A DNA stretch of 64,000 bases. Origin: Planctomycetota bacterium (lineage in GTDB: Bacteria > Planctomycetota > Phycisphaerae > Phycisphaerales > SM1A02). Positions 46,458-55,636 of this stretch are shown here, in pieces. The number at the start of each line of letters is the position of its first letter. Position 1 is the first letter of the stretch. Location of the stretch: positions 92,207 to 156,206 of the forward strand of contig JACZRS010000009.1 of the NCBI GenBank assembly GCA_022574595.1, read 5' to 3'. The notes beneath the pieces were generated by a model. It saw only the letters and a program-made list of their open reading frames with translations, was not told where the DNA came from and did no database searches. Made by a program: the position numbers and the translations under genes.

Positions 46458-47780
46458 TTACTCACACGGACCCCAGTTGGCGAAAAGTATGAGTAAGTCG
46501 ACTGTGTTGACAGTTCCATCACCATCAAAGTCCGCAGATCCGGGGGTTCCCCATTGGGCGAAGAGTGCTAATAGATCGCCGGTGTCAACGGAGCCGGAGC
46601 CATCAAGATCGGAAGGGCAGTAGTTGAAGTCGCATTGGTTCAACAGGACGCTCATGTTGTCGCTACTCCCATTGACCACGGCAAGATCAGGAACGGCATC
46701 GCCGTCAAGGTCACCTATCGCGACTGATATCGGAAAACTACCAACGCCATGTGTGACGCCTGCAGCAAATGTACCGTCGCCGTTGCCTATCATCACGCTC
46801 ACATAGCCCTCTATTGAGTTGTGGGCTACGACTAGATCCGGGATCCCGTCACCGTTGAGGTCGCTAATTGCGGCTCTAACTACGTCACTCACGATATAGG
46901 TGACGTCGATAGCGAAGGTGCCGTCACCGATGCCTATTAGAACGCTTATGTCTTCACTGACGAGGTTTGCTACGACGAGGTCGAGGACACCGTCGCCATC
47001 GAGGTCGGCGATCGCGACTGATAACGGCGTGCTACCCACTCCATATGAGACTTGGGGGGCGAATGTGCCATCGCCGTTGCCAATCAGCACGCTCACGTCA
47101 TTGTTATCGAAGTTTGGTACGACGAGATCGAGGATGTTGTCACCGTCGAGGTCTCTGATAGCGACATAGATCGGGCTATTCGCTTCATAGGTGACTTGGG
47201 AGTCGAATGTACCGTTGCCGTTGCCTATCAGCACGCTCACGCTATGATCTTGGGCGTTGGCAACGGCAAGGTCGGGCACACCATCGCCGTCGAGGTCGTC
47301 GCTCGCGACTGACCACGGGGATCTACCAACATTATAGGCAACTTGGGAGGCGAATGTGCCGTCGCCGTTGCCTATCAGCACGCTCACGTTAAAGGTAAAT
47401 CGGTTAGCCGTGACGAGGTCAAGTATGCCGTCACCGTCGAAATCAAGGGTTGCGATGGAATGTGGGCCGCCGCCCACATCATATGTAACTTGGTCGGCGA
47501 ATGTGCCGTCGCCGTTGCCCATTAGCACACTGAGGTTGTTGGTGGCATTATTTGCTATTACGAGGTCGGGAACGCTGTCATTGTCGAAGTCGCCTATCGC
47601 AACTGACCACGGGCCAATACCCACATCATACGTGGGGTTAACATCCAAAAACATTTCGCCTGGGTCACATTGCCCGGCGACGTTTGTGCACAGACTTAAT
47701 AAGCCCAACACACCAACGCTAATTGGAGCCATGATTTTACGTGCCACCATGTGTCTTGCATTTTCAACATTTTGGATCAT
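46458..47780 (-). CDS. Exported FG-GAP repeat protein with dockerin-like C-terminus
   Basis: A 440-residue protein starting at the ATG at 47780 with GGAG 10 bases upstream; a longer GTG start at 47819 is unlikely. A signal peptide (VGVLGLLSLCTNVAGQ) is followed by seven FG-GAP/VCBS repeats of about 49 residues (pattern YDVGxxPxSVAIxDLDGD then LDLVVAN, SVLIGNGDGTF), which should fold as a beta-propeller with calcium sites at each DLDGDG. The last 50 residues carry two calcium-binding EF-hand-like units (DLDGSGSVDTGDLLALF and DFDGDGTVNTVDLLILF) of the planctomycete dockerin type. It is a cell-surface or secreted protein of unknown ligand. Confidence 0.85.
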   Translation of the reverse strand: MIQNVENARHMVARKIMAPISVGVLGLLSLCTNVAGQCDPGEMFLDVNPTYDVGIGPWSVAIGDFDNDSVPDLVIANNATNNLSVLMGNGDGTFADQVTYDVGGGPHSIATLDFDGDGILDLVTANRFTFNVSVLIGNGDGTFASQVAYNVGRSPWSVASDDLDGDGVPDLAVANAQDHSVSVLIGNGNGTFDSQVTYEANSPIYVAIRDLDGDNILDLVVPNFDNNDVSVLIGNGDGTFAPQVSYGVGSTPLSVAIADLDGDGVLDLVVANLVSEDISVLIGIGDGTFAIDVTYIVSDVVRAAISDLNGDGIPDLVVAHNSIEGYVSVMIGNGDGTFAAGVTHGVGSFPISVAIGDLDGDAVPDLAVVNGSSDNMSVLLNQCDFNYCPSDLDGSGSVDTGDLLALFAQWGTPGSADFDGDGTVNTVDLLILFANWGPCE

Positions 47781-47856
47781 CGAGATTATTCTCCGTAAGA
47801 GTTTTATCGCTGATATCACACGTTCTGACCATCTTAACTAGTACATTGTGTAATGT

Positions 47857-49644
47857 TCACCCACACAACCCCCAATTTGCGAAGAGTATTAGTAAATCCA
47901 CTGTATTAACAGTGCCATCACCATCAAAGTCCGCAGTTCCGTCTGTTCCCCATTGAGCGAAGAGTTCTAGTAGGTCGCCGGTATCGACGGATCCGGAGCC
48001 ATCAAGATCCCATGTGCAGCAATCGGATGTTCCAACTTGGAATTCGTAGGCTCCCATATCCACGATCGGGCAGGGGCCTTGCCCTGTATCCGGTGTGTTG
48101 GGATCATTGAGGAAACGCGGATTGCCATCAAGATCAATGTCGATATCTTCTGGAACCGCTGAACTATCCGCTGCGTCTATACAAGGTGAGTTTGCCAATA
48201 GGCTATAATCACCATTTACCGGATCAACGAACATGGGATCTAAATCTATGTTGTTTGAGCCCTTGCCAGTCCATCCGCCTTGAAAATCGCTATGGTTCAC
48301 TGTCGTAACACCGCTGCCCGCGTCTACAATTGGCTCAAGTCCGTTATCCCACAAAATACAATTAGTCAGAATACCAGCGCCTCCAAGGCTATGGGCTGCC
48401 CCACCAAGTCTCGTTGCACTATTTCCAACAATCGTACAGTCTATATAACTTGTAGTACCTAATAAGCTACTTCCACCCCCGAAATCTGCGGAATTACTAA
48501 CTACCAAACAATTGACGAATTCACTGCCGCTACCTTGTACATGGACAGCGCCGCCAAAGCCTCCTAACAATCCACCGGCAGAATTACCACGAAAATCACA
48601 ATTAAAAACTTTGCCTTCTGATCCAATTAGCACCAAGCCTGCACCCAAGGCAGCGAAGGATTCGTTCGGGTTATTAACAGAGTTATTCGTAAATGTGCAG
48701 TTTAGGATCTGCATAATACCATTCGCAGGGAAAATCCCAATACCGCCTCCGCCCAAAGCTTGAACAGACGGGCCATTCACCATATTACCTTCAAATGCGC
48801 AATTCGTAATTATCACACCGTCCTCAAACGATCCCAAGAACTCTAAGCCACCTCCAACATTTGTGGCGGAATTTCCAATGAAGTTGCAGCCACTGATTGT
48901 GGGTGCGCCGAAGCTATCAAATCTGAATGCTGCTCCACCTCCATCGGCAGGGTTACCATCACCTGCTTTATTGTTTAGGAATGTGCTGTTTATTATTACC
49001 GGGCTGCCATCTAGTGAATAGAGGCCGCCACCAAGTAAGTTACAGAAATTCGTTTCAAATTTGCATTGGATAATCGTTGCATCAGTCGGGGAAGCATAGA
49101 AGCCCCCGCCGCGCTCGTTTTGACCTTCTCCATTGGCATTACCTGCTGTGATTGTGAATCCTTCGAGTAATGTCGTGTTATCAGTATCACTTCCCATCGT
49201 AACATGATAACTGTTCTCATCGTTATTAACGAAATCTGGCTCATCGTTGCCGAGTAGATCGCCGGAAAGGATAGTTTCGTAAAGTTCAATATCCCGGGTA
49301 TTGGGGTCTTTAGCGCCAAGGCCTGCATAGCCACCCATCAGCGCCACACCATTTAGCAAGTGGAAAGTTGCTTCTCTATTACCCGTACCATCGGGATTTG
49401 CTTCATCACGATCGGGTTGATAAGTTCCCTGTGCGACATGAATCTCACTGATACCACCGCCCGCTGCATCTGTAAGTGCATCTTGTAAGAATCGATATGC
49501 AGTATCCCAGATTGCGCCATCGCCAGCTGCTGGGGCATCATCATCTACATACAAAGTGCCGCCTGCGGTTGCTTGAGATGCTATTGCAAACATCATAAAT
49601 AGTGCGATAGTGAGAATTGAGATATTATTTGTGAGTTTAGACAT
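47857..49644 (-). CDS. Exported right-handed beta-helix protein with dockerin-like C-terminus
   Basis: A 595-residue protein. The ATG at 49644, with GGAG 9-10 bases upstream, aligns with the start of the paralogue at 58870. After a signal peptide (ILTIALFMMFAIASQATA) comes the planctomycete start GGTLYVDDDA, a series of beta-helix coils with CxFxxNxA-type turns (for example CNFIGNSATNVGGGLEF), and a C-terminal dockerin-like pair (DLDGSGSVDTGDLLELF and DFDGDGTVNTVDLLILF). Such proteins bind or cleave surface glycans in some families, but no catalytic site is seen here. The dockerin part is nearly the same at DNA level as in the FG-GAP gene next to it. Confidence 0.85.
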   Translation of the reverse strand: MSKLTNNISILTIALFMMFAIASQATAGGTLYVDDDAPAAGDGAIWDTAYRFLQDALTDAAGGGISEIHVAQGTYQPDRDEANPDGTGNREATFHLLNGVALMGGYAGLGAKDPNTRDIELYETILSGDLLGNDEPDFVNNDENSYHVTMGSDTDNTTLLEGFTITAGNANGEGQNERGGGFYASPTDATIIQCKFETNFCNLLGGGLYSLDGSPVIINSTFLNNKAGDGNPADGGGAAFRFDSFGAPTISGCNFIGNSATNVGGGLEFLGSFEDGVIITNCAFEGNMVNGPSVQALGGGGIGIFPANGIMQILNCTFTNNSVNNPNESFAALGAGLVLIGSEGKVFNCDFRGNSAGGLLGGFGGAVHVQGSGSEFVNCLVVSNSADFGGGSSLLGTTSYIDCTIVGNSATRLGGAAHSLGGAGILTNCILWDNGLEPIVDAGSGVTTVNHSDFQGGWTGKGSNNIDLDPMFVDPVNGDYSLLANSPCIDAADSSAVPEDIDIDLDGNPRFLNDPNTPDTGQGPCPIVDMGAYEFQVGTSDCCTWDLDGSGSVDTGDLLELFAQWGTDGTADFDGDGTVNTVDLLILFANWGLCG

Positions 49645-49732
49645 GCTTGCCACTCCATTCGCTAGTTTGGGTCACATACATTTAATTATCTCAATGTGCC
49701 AATTTAAGTCAACCCTTTAATAAATATAAATA

Positions 49733-49784
49733 TAGTGGTTCAACCACGGCTAACGCTCCCCTTTAGGTCGTGGCTAAACACGAC
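49733..49784 (+). repeat. Family B hairpin repeat, double copy
   Basis: GTGGTT/AACCAC (around 49735-49747) followed by GGCTAACGC, then CGCTCCCCTTT and a second GTCGTGGCTAAACACGAC palindrome (49768-49784). It lies in the 287-bp gap between citrate synthase and the beta-helix gene, upstream of the latter's start. Confidence 0.5.
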
Positions 49785-49840
49785 TCATAGCGCAGTCATT
49801 ATCCCTTTTTCTTACAAATGCATTGATTCCATCTATGAAT

Positions 49841-49872
49841 AACCCAATGGATTGCTATCCATTGACGTCGGG
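49841..49872 (-). terminator. Family A hairpin repeat, copy 3, after gltA
   Basis: CCCGACGTC, then an imperfect 8-9-bp stem (CAATGGAT/ATCCATTG) with the TGCT/AGCA loop and GGGTTATTC on the minus strand. It is the second of two copies behind the citrate synthase gene, about 60 bp past its stop. Confidence 0.6.
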
Positions 49873-49880
49873 AGGATAAA

Positions 49881-49912
49881 AAAACCCATGAATTTTATCC
49901 ATGGGCGTCGGG
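49881..49912 (-). terminator. Family A hairpin repeat, copy 4, after gltA
   Basis: CCCGACG, stem CCCATGGAT pairing with ATTCATGGG with one mismatch and a 3-4-base loop, then GGGTTTTTTTA on the minus strand. The seven-T run makes this a good intrinsic terminator candidate for the citrate synthase gene, whose stop is 20 bp upstream. Confidence 0.72.
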
Positions 49913-49931
49913 TCAGATTGTTAACTAACTT

Positions 49932-51080
49932 TTACCGCTCGTTTATGGGAACATATGGTGCTTTGTGTGGGCCTGTGTATTCGCACCTTGGACGGATGAG
50001 TTTGTTGCCTTCCAAATATTCAATGCAGTGGCCGACCCAGCCGGCGTTGCGGGCTAAGACGAACATTGGTGTGAACAAATCAATATCCAAACCGATGGCG
50101 TAATACGAAGTCGCAGAATAAAAATCAACGTTGGGGTATATGCCTTTGGAGCCTACCGCTTCATCCATGATTTCTTCTATGCGGCTACTCATTTCGTAGA
50201 GCTTCTGGTTGCCGGTATCTTCTGCGAGTTGCTTGGCGAATGTCTTTAAGTAGGTCGCTCGTGGGTCGTAAGCTTTGTAAACACGATGGCCGAACCCCAT
50301 GATTCGTTCTTTGCGCTCGAGTTTGCCCTTTACCCAATCTTCGACTTCGCTGACATCGTTCAGCTCTTTTAGGGTGTGCATTACCGCTTCATTTGCTCCG
50401 CCATGCAGCGGGCCTTTTAGCGTTCCAACTGCTGTGGTAACCGCAGAATACATATCGCTTAGAGTTGAGATAGTTACCAATGATGCGAATGTTGAAGCAT
50501 TAAAGCCATGGTCTGCATGAAGGATCAAACAAACATCAAGCGCTTTTGCCATGGTATCGGTTGGCTTTTCACCATTAAGCATTGTTAAAAATGCAGTAGC
50601 CATATCCATGGATTTATCAGGCTTAATAAAATCCAAACCCTTGCGATGCCGATCAAAGTTAGCGATCAAAGCTGGCGTTTTCGCAAGAATGCGAATGCCT
50701 TTTCGGGTGTTGGCTTCGGGCGAGTGAACATCAGCTTCCGGGTCATGCAAGGCTAATGCAGAAATCAGAGTTCGAATCGCATGCATAGGAGAAGCGGTTT
50801 TCGGTAAATTGCCGATGAGATCCCACATGGGCTCAGGTAATTCGTATTCAGCTCGGATCTGTTGGCTAAAGGTTTCGAGTTCACTTTTAGTAGGTAAACG
50901 CAAATGCCAAAGGAGATAGACAGTTTCTTCGAAGGTGGAATTACGCGCCAGGTCATCGATATCTATGCCTACGTATTCCAAAACGCCCTTCTCGCCGTCG
51001 ATATACGACATGGCAGATTCTGCGGCGATCGTGCTGGCAAGACCTTTATCAATCATGGGCTTTGAAGCAGTAGCAGTCAT
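49932..51080 (-). CDS. gltA: Citrate synthase
   Basis: A 382-residue citrate synthase of the short type, condensing oxaloacetate and acetyl-CoA at the entry of the TCA cycle. The ATG at 51080 has GAGGGGG 7 bases upstream and is preferred over a TTG at 51095. Catalytic regions are seen in order: the histidine in ADHGFNAST, GGANEAVM, the second histidine in GFGHRVYKAYDPRA, and the aspartate in YPNVDFYSA. The fold is complete. Methylcitrate synthases share these motifs, so propionyl-CoA use cannot be excluded. Two terminator-like repeats follow it. Confidence 0.93.
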   Translation of the reverse strand: MTATASKPMIDKGLASTIAAESAMSYIDGEKGVLEYVGIDIDDLARNSTFEETVYLLWHLRLPTKSELETFSQQIRAEYELPEPMWDLIGNLPKTASPMHAIRTLISALALHDPEADVHSPEANTRKGIRILAKTPALIANFDRHRKGLDFIKPDKSMDMATAFLTMLNGEKPTDTMAKALDVCLILHADHGFNASTFASLVTISTLSDMYSAVTTAVGTLKGPLHGGANEAVMHTLKELNDVSEVEDWVKGKLERKERIMGFGHRVYKAYDPRATYLKTFAKQLAEDTGNQKLYEMSSRIEEIMDEAVGSKGIYPNVDFYSATSYYAIGLDIDLFTPMFVLARNAGWVGHCIEYLEGNKLIRPRCEYTGPHKAPYVPINER

Positions 51081-51275
51081 GGCGAACCCCCTCAATAGTG
51101 AATTAGGCTACAAGAATCCATCGAATGCGGCTGCAAACGTTGCTGCCAATACAATTTCCGGGACTTTGGCCTTCAAGGATTATTACTTGAAAGAGGCTTC
51201 CACCTCGTTTGATACTAGGGACTATAACTGAGCTTCGCAATCAGCCCAGCTACTAAATGGATCGACCTCAGCACT

Positions 51276-52496
51276 ATGATTCTTCAAGGAAGACTACTTA
51301 CGGACCCTTTTCAAGCACCATCTTTAGGATGGGTGCGGGTCGGGCAAGGACGAATCATGGATATCGGGCGAGGCGAGCCACCTCAGCAGCCCGATGCTGG
51401 GGATATTGATTGGCTAATTTGTCCAGGTTTTATCGACGCTCATTTGCACCTATCTCAGATAGACTCGATTGGCCATGACGGGCTGGCATTGATGGATTGG
51501 CTGGAACGGGTTATCTACCCCGCTGAATCTCGATGGGCAGATGCCACATTTGCCGGCGAAATGGCTATTAGAGCCCATAAGAGAATGCTGCGATCTGGCA
51601 CTACTGGCTACGCAGGCTATCTGACTAGCCACATAAATGCAGCAGTTGCCCTGCTTAAGGCTTCGCATGAGATCCCTCTTAGAGCCATAGCTGGTCAGGT
51701 ATTGATGGATCGTAATGCACCCAGTGAATTGCTCAGCCATGAGCTGGCGAAACTAGCCAAGTCCGAACGCGGGCGAGCTGAACTAAGTGTTAATCCACGC
51801 TTTGCCATTTGTTGTAGTGATGAAATGCTTGATACTGCAAAGGGAAGAGCAGCAAGCAGAGATAACGCATTCATCCAAACGCATCTTGCTGAATCTAAAA
51901 AGGAATGTGAGACGGTTGCGGAGCTTTTTCCAAATGATGCGAACTACACCGAAGTTTACGATCGGCATGGGCTTTTAACTGAGAGAACACTACTAGCACA
52001 TTGTCTGCAGCTTGACGATGCGCAGTGGCAATTGATCGCCAAGCGGCAATGCGTTGTAGTTCACTGCCCCACTGCCAACGCTTTTCTAAATAGTGGCGTT
52101 TTTGATCTTAAAGCTGCTAAATCTTTTGGAGTACGGTTAGCGCTCGGATCAGATGTCGCAGCCGGTCCGGAATTTGCAATGCCAATTGTTGCAAGGTCGA
52201 TGATAGAAACAGCAAAGATGCGCGCTGATGACATAGATCCCGATGCTTATATCCCTTCGCCGGCTGAGGCTTGGGAAATGATAACGCGCGGAAATGCTAA
52301 TGCACTTGGCTGGTCGGATTCCGGACGAATCGAAGTTGGCGCGTTTGCGGACTTATTATTACTTAAACTACCATTTGAAATTGATGAACATTTAATCGAA
52401 CAATTGATATATACATGGGATGATAATTACATCAAGAACCGCGTACTGAATGGCAAACTCGTGGTTGATGAAGACTCGGCTAACACTAACGCTTGA
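51276..52496 (+). CDS. Guanine deaminase-like amidohydrolase
   Basis: A 406-residue metal-dependent amidohydrolase. The metal site begins with CPGFIDAHLHLSQIDSIG (about 49-66), and the following LMDWLERVIYPAE matches the guanine deaminase subgroup. Further ligands are in QTHLAESKKE (about 208-217) and LALGSDVAAG, with VVVHCPTANAFLNSGVF as the substrate loop. Guanine to xanthine is the likely reaction; related subgroups deaminate other purine-like amines, so the exact substrate is open. Its stop codon lies inside a family B repeat. It is followed at 35 bp by the rhomboid gene. Confidence 0.83.
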   Translation: MILQGRLLTDPFQAPSLGWVRVGQGRIMDIGRGEPPQQPDAGDIDWLICPGFIDAHLHLSQIDSIGHDGLALMDWLERVIYPAESRWADATFAGEMAIRAHKRMLRSGTTGYAGYLTSHINAAVALLKASHEIPLRAIAGQVLMDRNAPSELLSHELAKLAKSERGRAELSVNPRFAICCSDEMLDTAKGRAASRDNAFIQTHLAESKKECETVAELFPNDANYTEVYDRHGLLTERTLLAHCLQLDDAQWQLIAKRQCVVVHCPTANAFLNSGVFDLKAAKSFGVRLALGSDVAAGPEFAMPIVARSMIETAKMRADDIDPDAYIPSPAEAWEMITRGNANALGWSDSGRIEVGAFADLLLLKLPFEIDEHLIEQLIYTWDDNYIKNRVLNGKLVVDEDSANTNA

Positions 52497-52526
52497 CAGT
52501 GGGTTAAACCCACTGGCTAAACAGGA
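52490..52526 (+). repeat. Family B hairpin repeat between guanine deaminase and rhomboid genes
   Basis: AGTGGGTT and AACCCACT (52498-52514) form an 8-bp palindrome with a 1-base centre, followed by GGCTAAACAGG. The element starts in the last codons of the deaminase gene and ends in AGGA, which serves as the ribosome site 6 bases before the rhomboid ATG. Confidence 0.65.
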
Positions 52527-52531
52527 AATTT

Positions 52532-53716
52532 ATGCTGATACCGTTAAGAACAGATCGACCGCCTAAACGAAGGCCCATAGTGACTGAGGCGCTGATCGTT
52601 ATTAATTTGCTGATTTATCTAATAGGCGTTAGCGGTTCGTTTTTAGATAAATTCGATGCAGATGCTGTGGTTGCCTTCGGCCACTATGTGCCTCGTGACT
52701 TCAAATTCTGGCAGTTATTTACCTATCAATTCATACATGATCCCAACGGGATTTCACACATCGCTTTTAACATGCTCTTTCTTTGGGTATTCGGGGCAGC
52801 AGTTGAAGACCGCTTAAGCAGACCCGGCTTTCTAGCGTTTTATTTAATGGGAGGGATGGTGGCTGGTATAGCGCACGGTATAGCGTCACAAAATCCAGTA
52901 ATTGGCGCAAGCGGATCAATCGCCGCAGTAACCGGTGCGTTTTTAGCGCTATTCCCACGCAGCAGAATTCAGATACTATTTTTCTTTTTCATCATTGGGT
53001 TGTATTACATACCGAGTTTGTGGTTCATCGGCTTCTATTTCTTTATAGATGTAGCTCGCCAAATATTTTCAAGTTCTAAAAGCGACGTTGCGTACATGGC
53101 CCATATTGCTGGGTATTTTTATGGTTTTGCCGTCGGCTTTACCCTGCTTGCAACAAAAATCATAAAGCACGAAGAGTTTGATGTGTTTTATTTGTTCAAG
53201 CAGGCCAAGCGGCGCAAAGCTTTCCGCAGCGCATCCAAACAAAAACCTGCGGGAATGTGGTCTTCCGCTCAGGCGGATACAAGTAAACGCCTTGAAAAAA
53301 CTAGCGCAATGGCTAAACCGCAAAGTGAGATTGATAAGCGCCAACTTGAGCAGCGCCGCGAAATCGGTAGCCTCATTGCTGCTCACGATCTATCAGAAGC
53401 TGCAAGTAAGTATCAACTGCTTCTAAAAGATTCGCCTGATGCCACACTAAACGAATCGCATCAATTAGATGTTGCCAACAAGCTTTATGAACAAGGCGAA
53501 TCTGAAGATGCTGCACAAGCATACGAATTATTTTTGGCTCGCTATAGATCATCACACAAAGCTAATGAGGTACGATTACTTCTGGGCCTTCTCTATATAC
53601 GAAAACTAAATAAGCCTCAGCAAGCTAAGGAACTTATTGAAAAGGCCAAAGACGCCTTACACAATAAGGATCATACTGAACTGGCGGATCAACTTCTTAG
53701 CGAGCTTGAATCGTGA
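52532..53716 (+). CDS. Rhomboid intramembrane serine protease with C-terminal helical repeats
   Basis: A 394-residue protein. Residues 18-215 form the six-helix rhomboid core, with the catalytic serine S127 in GASGS and histidine H191 in MAHIAG. The N-terminal MLIPLRTDRPPKRRP start and HDPNGISHIAFNMLFLW segment are typical of bacterial rhomboids. The last 160 residues are charged and helical, with TPR-like pairs near 285-390 (EQGESEDAAQAYELFLARYR). Rhomboids cleave membrane proteins; a TPR part could bind partners. It ends 4 bp inside trpF (GTGA). Confidence 0.88.
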   Translation: MLIPLRTDRPPKRRPIVTEALIVINLLIYLIGVSGSFLDKFDADAVVAFGHYVPRDFKFWQLFTYQFIHDPNGISHIAFNMLFLWVFGAAVEDRLSRPGFLAFYLMGGMVAGIAHGIASQNPVIGASGSIAAVTGAFLALFPRSRIQILFFFFIIGLYYIPSLWFIGFYFFIDVARQIFSSSKSDVAYMAHIAGYFYGFAVGFTLLATKIIKHEEFDVFYLFKQAKRRKAFRSASKQKPAGMWSSAQADTSKRLEKTSAMAKPQSEIDKRQLEQRREIGSLIAAHDLSEAASKYQLLLKDSPDATLNESHQLDVANKLYEQGESEDAAQAYELFLARYRSSHKANEVRLLLGLLYIRKLNKPQQAKELIEKAKDALHNKDHTELADQLLSELES

Positions 53717-54348
53717 GCTCCCGAACAACGCGAATAAAGATCTGTGGGATAACCTCTATTGAGATAGCTAATGTAGCTACCAATGCTGGTGCGGACATAA
53801 TTGGGTTAATGGTTAATGTCCCAGCATCACCTCGAAACTTAAGTATTGAAAAAGCCCAGGAAATCGCCAAAGCGCTGCCTCCACAAACTATGGTTGTTGT
53901 AGTAATGCAAAATGAATCAGCACAAATTGCCGAGCAAATTCCCAGCACTTGGGTGCAGCTACATGGCGATGAAGATGAGCAGACAGTAGCTGAGTTTGCA
54001 AAGACCAAGCATGTGATTAAGGGTTTTCGTTTTGATATTGAGCAAGTTAAGCGATGGAATGCGGATCCTCACATAGATGTTCTGCTCATTGATGGATCAT
54101 CTGGAGGTAAGGGTGAATCATTTGATCACCAGCAGCTTGCACAGATGATGCCGACTATTGAAAAACCTATTATCCTCGCCGGTGGCCTAAATACGGAGAA
54201 TGTTGGCGACGCGATTCGAACAGTTCGCCCGTTTTGTGTTGATGTATCAAGTGCAGTAGAAACAGCGCCGGGCGAAAAAGATCCAGCACTAATTCATGCG
54301 TTTTGTGAAGCAGTTATCAAAGCGGATAATGAAGTTTATCGGGATTAA
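53713..54348 (+). CDS. trpF: Phosphoribosylanthranilate isomerase
   Basis: A 211-residue (beta/alpha)8 barrel that isomerises N-(5-phosphoribosyl)anthranilate in tryptophan synthesis. Active-site segments are KICGITSIEIA (with the catalytic cysteine near residue 10), QLHGDEDEQTV, LLIDGSSGGKGESFDH (catalytic aspartate), and ILAGGLNTENVGDAI. It starts with GTG overlapping the rhomboid stop. The other trp genes are not beside it; an amidotransferase (TrpG/PabA) lies 4 kb away on the other strand. Confidence 0.93.
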   Translation: MSSRTTRIKICGITSIEIANVATNAGADIIGLMVNVPASPRNLSIEKAQEIAKALPPQTMVVVVMQNESAQIAEQIPSTWVQLHGDEDEQTVAEFAKTKHVIKGFRFDIEQVKRWNADPHIDVLLIDGSSGGKGESFDHQQLAQMMPTIEKPIILAGGLNTENVGDAIRTVRPFCVDVSSAVETAPGEKDPALIHAFCEAVIKADNEVYRD

Positions 54349-54357
54349 TGGTGATAA

Positions 54358-54816
54358 TTAAACTGGCGTTTTTTGCTTGCTTACTAAAGTAATTCCTTCG
54401 ATCCGCAATTTCTTATCCACAGCTTTGGTCATATCCCAAAGGGTAAGTGCTGCAATACTCACCGCTGTCAGTGCTTCCATCTCCACGCCGGTCTTAGCAG
54501 TTGTTGATACCGTTGCTGTGACTTTAATCCGTTGCGGATCTGTGCGGCTAAAATCTATTGCCACAGAATCAAGCGGTAACTGATGGCAAAGGGGAATCAA
54601 TGATTCACATCGTTTAGCAGCTTGGATACCCGCAATGCGAGCCACGGCTAAAGCTTCACCTTTAGGCATATCGCCTGATTCGACCATATCCAAGGTTTCA
54701 GCAGCAGCACAGAAAAAACCCTCCGCAATAGCCTCACGCCTCATGGGATCTTTGCTGCCAACATCTACCATTGATGCTCGGCCATGTTCATCCAGGTGTG
54801 TTAATTCGCCGCTCAT
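54358..54816 (-). CDS. moaC: Cyclic pyranopterin monophosphate synthase
   Basis: A 152-residue MoaC that converts the MoaA product to cyclic pyranopterin monophosphate in molybdenum cofactor synthesis. The start THLDEHGRASMVDVG, the AKRCESLIPLCHQLPLDS active-site stretch and KTGVEMEALTAVSIAALT are all in place. GGGAGG lies about 10 bases before the ATG. A probable Mo-cofactor enzyme is encoded 0.8 kb downstream on the same strand, which fits. Confidence 0.95.
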   Translation of the reverse strand: MSGELTHLDEHGRASMVDVGSKDPMRREAIAEGFFCAAAETLDMVESGDMPKGEALAVARIAGIQAAKRCESLIPLCHQLPLDSVAIDFSRTDPQRIKVTATVSTTAKTGVEMEALTAVSIAALTLWDMTKAVDKKLRIEGITLVSKQKTPV

Positions 54817-54966
54817 CGATAGATTGCCTCCCGATGCTACAACTGCAAAGCAATAAAAGATCTATTGAGAATACTAGATGTTAGTGATGGTATGCAGTTT
54901 GATTTGCCCAAGGATCTATTATGTTGTTATGGTATCGCTTAATAGAACTTATGGAGGCCGCTGACA

Positions 54967-55623
54967 ATGCGAATTTTAACTATCTCTTTCTGTTGTGTGA
55001 TTTGTGCGTTATTGCTTGCTTCATGTGATAAGGCAACAACGCCAATCACAAATGCGCAGGAAACACCCGCTCAGCCAACAAGCCAGCCAGCACTTGCAGC
55101 TGAATTAGATACATCTTCTGCGCCACTCGCGTGGGCTCCCTCGGATGATCCGACAATTGCGCGATTCCTTAATTATGTTGCGCCTAAATCAGCAAGCTGG
55201 ATCGAGCATCCACCATCGGGTATGGGGCGAATTGCCAACTACACAATCCCCGGCCGAGATGGTAACGAGGCTGCCCATATTGTTGCTCATTACTTTGGAC
55301 AAGGCCAAGGTGGAACGGTTGAGGGGAATATCGCACGTTGGCAAAGTCAATTTCAAGTCGATGATGATGGATCCTTACCAGAGCCGATCGTAAACCGATT
55401 TGAGGTAAATTCACTTGCAGTTACAATGATCGAACTGTCAGGTCAATGGAAAGAAAGGGGAACTCTTACGTTTAAGCCAGATCAGATTTTTTTAGCTGCG
55501 ATTATTGAATTGCCCCAAGGCAATCTCTTTATCAGACTAGTGGGCCAATCAGCTACGGTTAAAGCCAACGAAGAAGATTACTTAGCGATGATACGGGGTA
55601 TTCACGTAGCCGATCAGGATTAA
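54967..55623 (+). CDS. Predicted lipoprotein
   Basis: A 218-residue protein with a lipoprotein signal peptide (lipobox LLASC, residues 16-20) and a Thr/Gln/Pro-rich linker. The mature domain (about 50-215) contains SASWIEHPPSGMGRIANYT and ends with LFIRLVGQSATVKANEED; the whole resembles small beta-rich envelope proteins found in planctomycetes, but no named family is recognised. GGAGG lies 9 bases before the ATG. It is isolated between two minus-strand genes. Confidence 0.65.
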   Translation: MRILTISFCCVICALLLASCDKATTPITNAQETPAQPTSQPALAAELDTSSAPLAWAPSDDPTIARFLNYVAPKSASWIEHPPSGMGRIANYTIPGRDGNEAAHIVAHYFGQGQGGTVEGNIARWQSQFQVDDDGSLPEPIVNRFEVNSLAVTMIELSGQWKERGTLTFKPDQIFLAAIIELPQGNLFIRLVGQSATVKANEEDYLAMIRGIHVADQD

Positions 55624-55636
55624 TAGTTGGAATTTA

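Noticed and set aside
46900..47525. Several plus-strand frames with repeated patterns inside the FG-GAP gene
   Set aside because: They are antisense reflections of the FG-GAP repeats; the repeat period matches the minus-strand protein, and the frames have no independent start signals.
46630..47640. Regular spacing of similar segments, first considered as a CRISPR array
   Set aside because: The period is about 147 bp and the segments are coding FG-GAP repeats; there are no short identical repeats with unique spacers.
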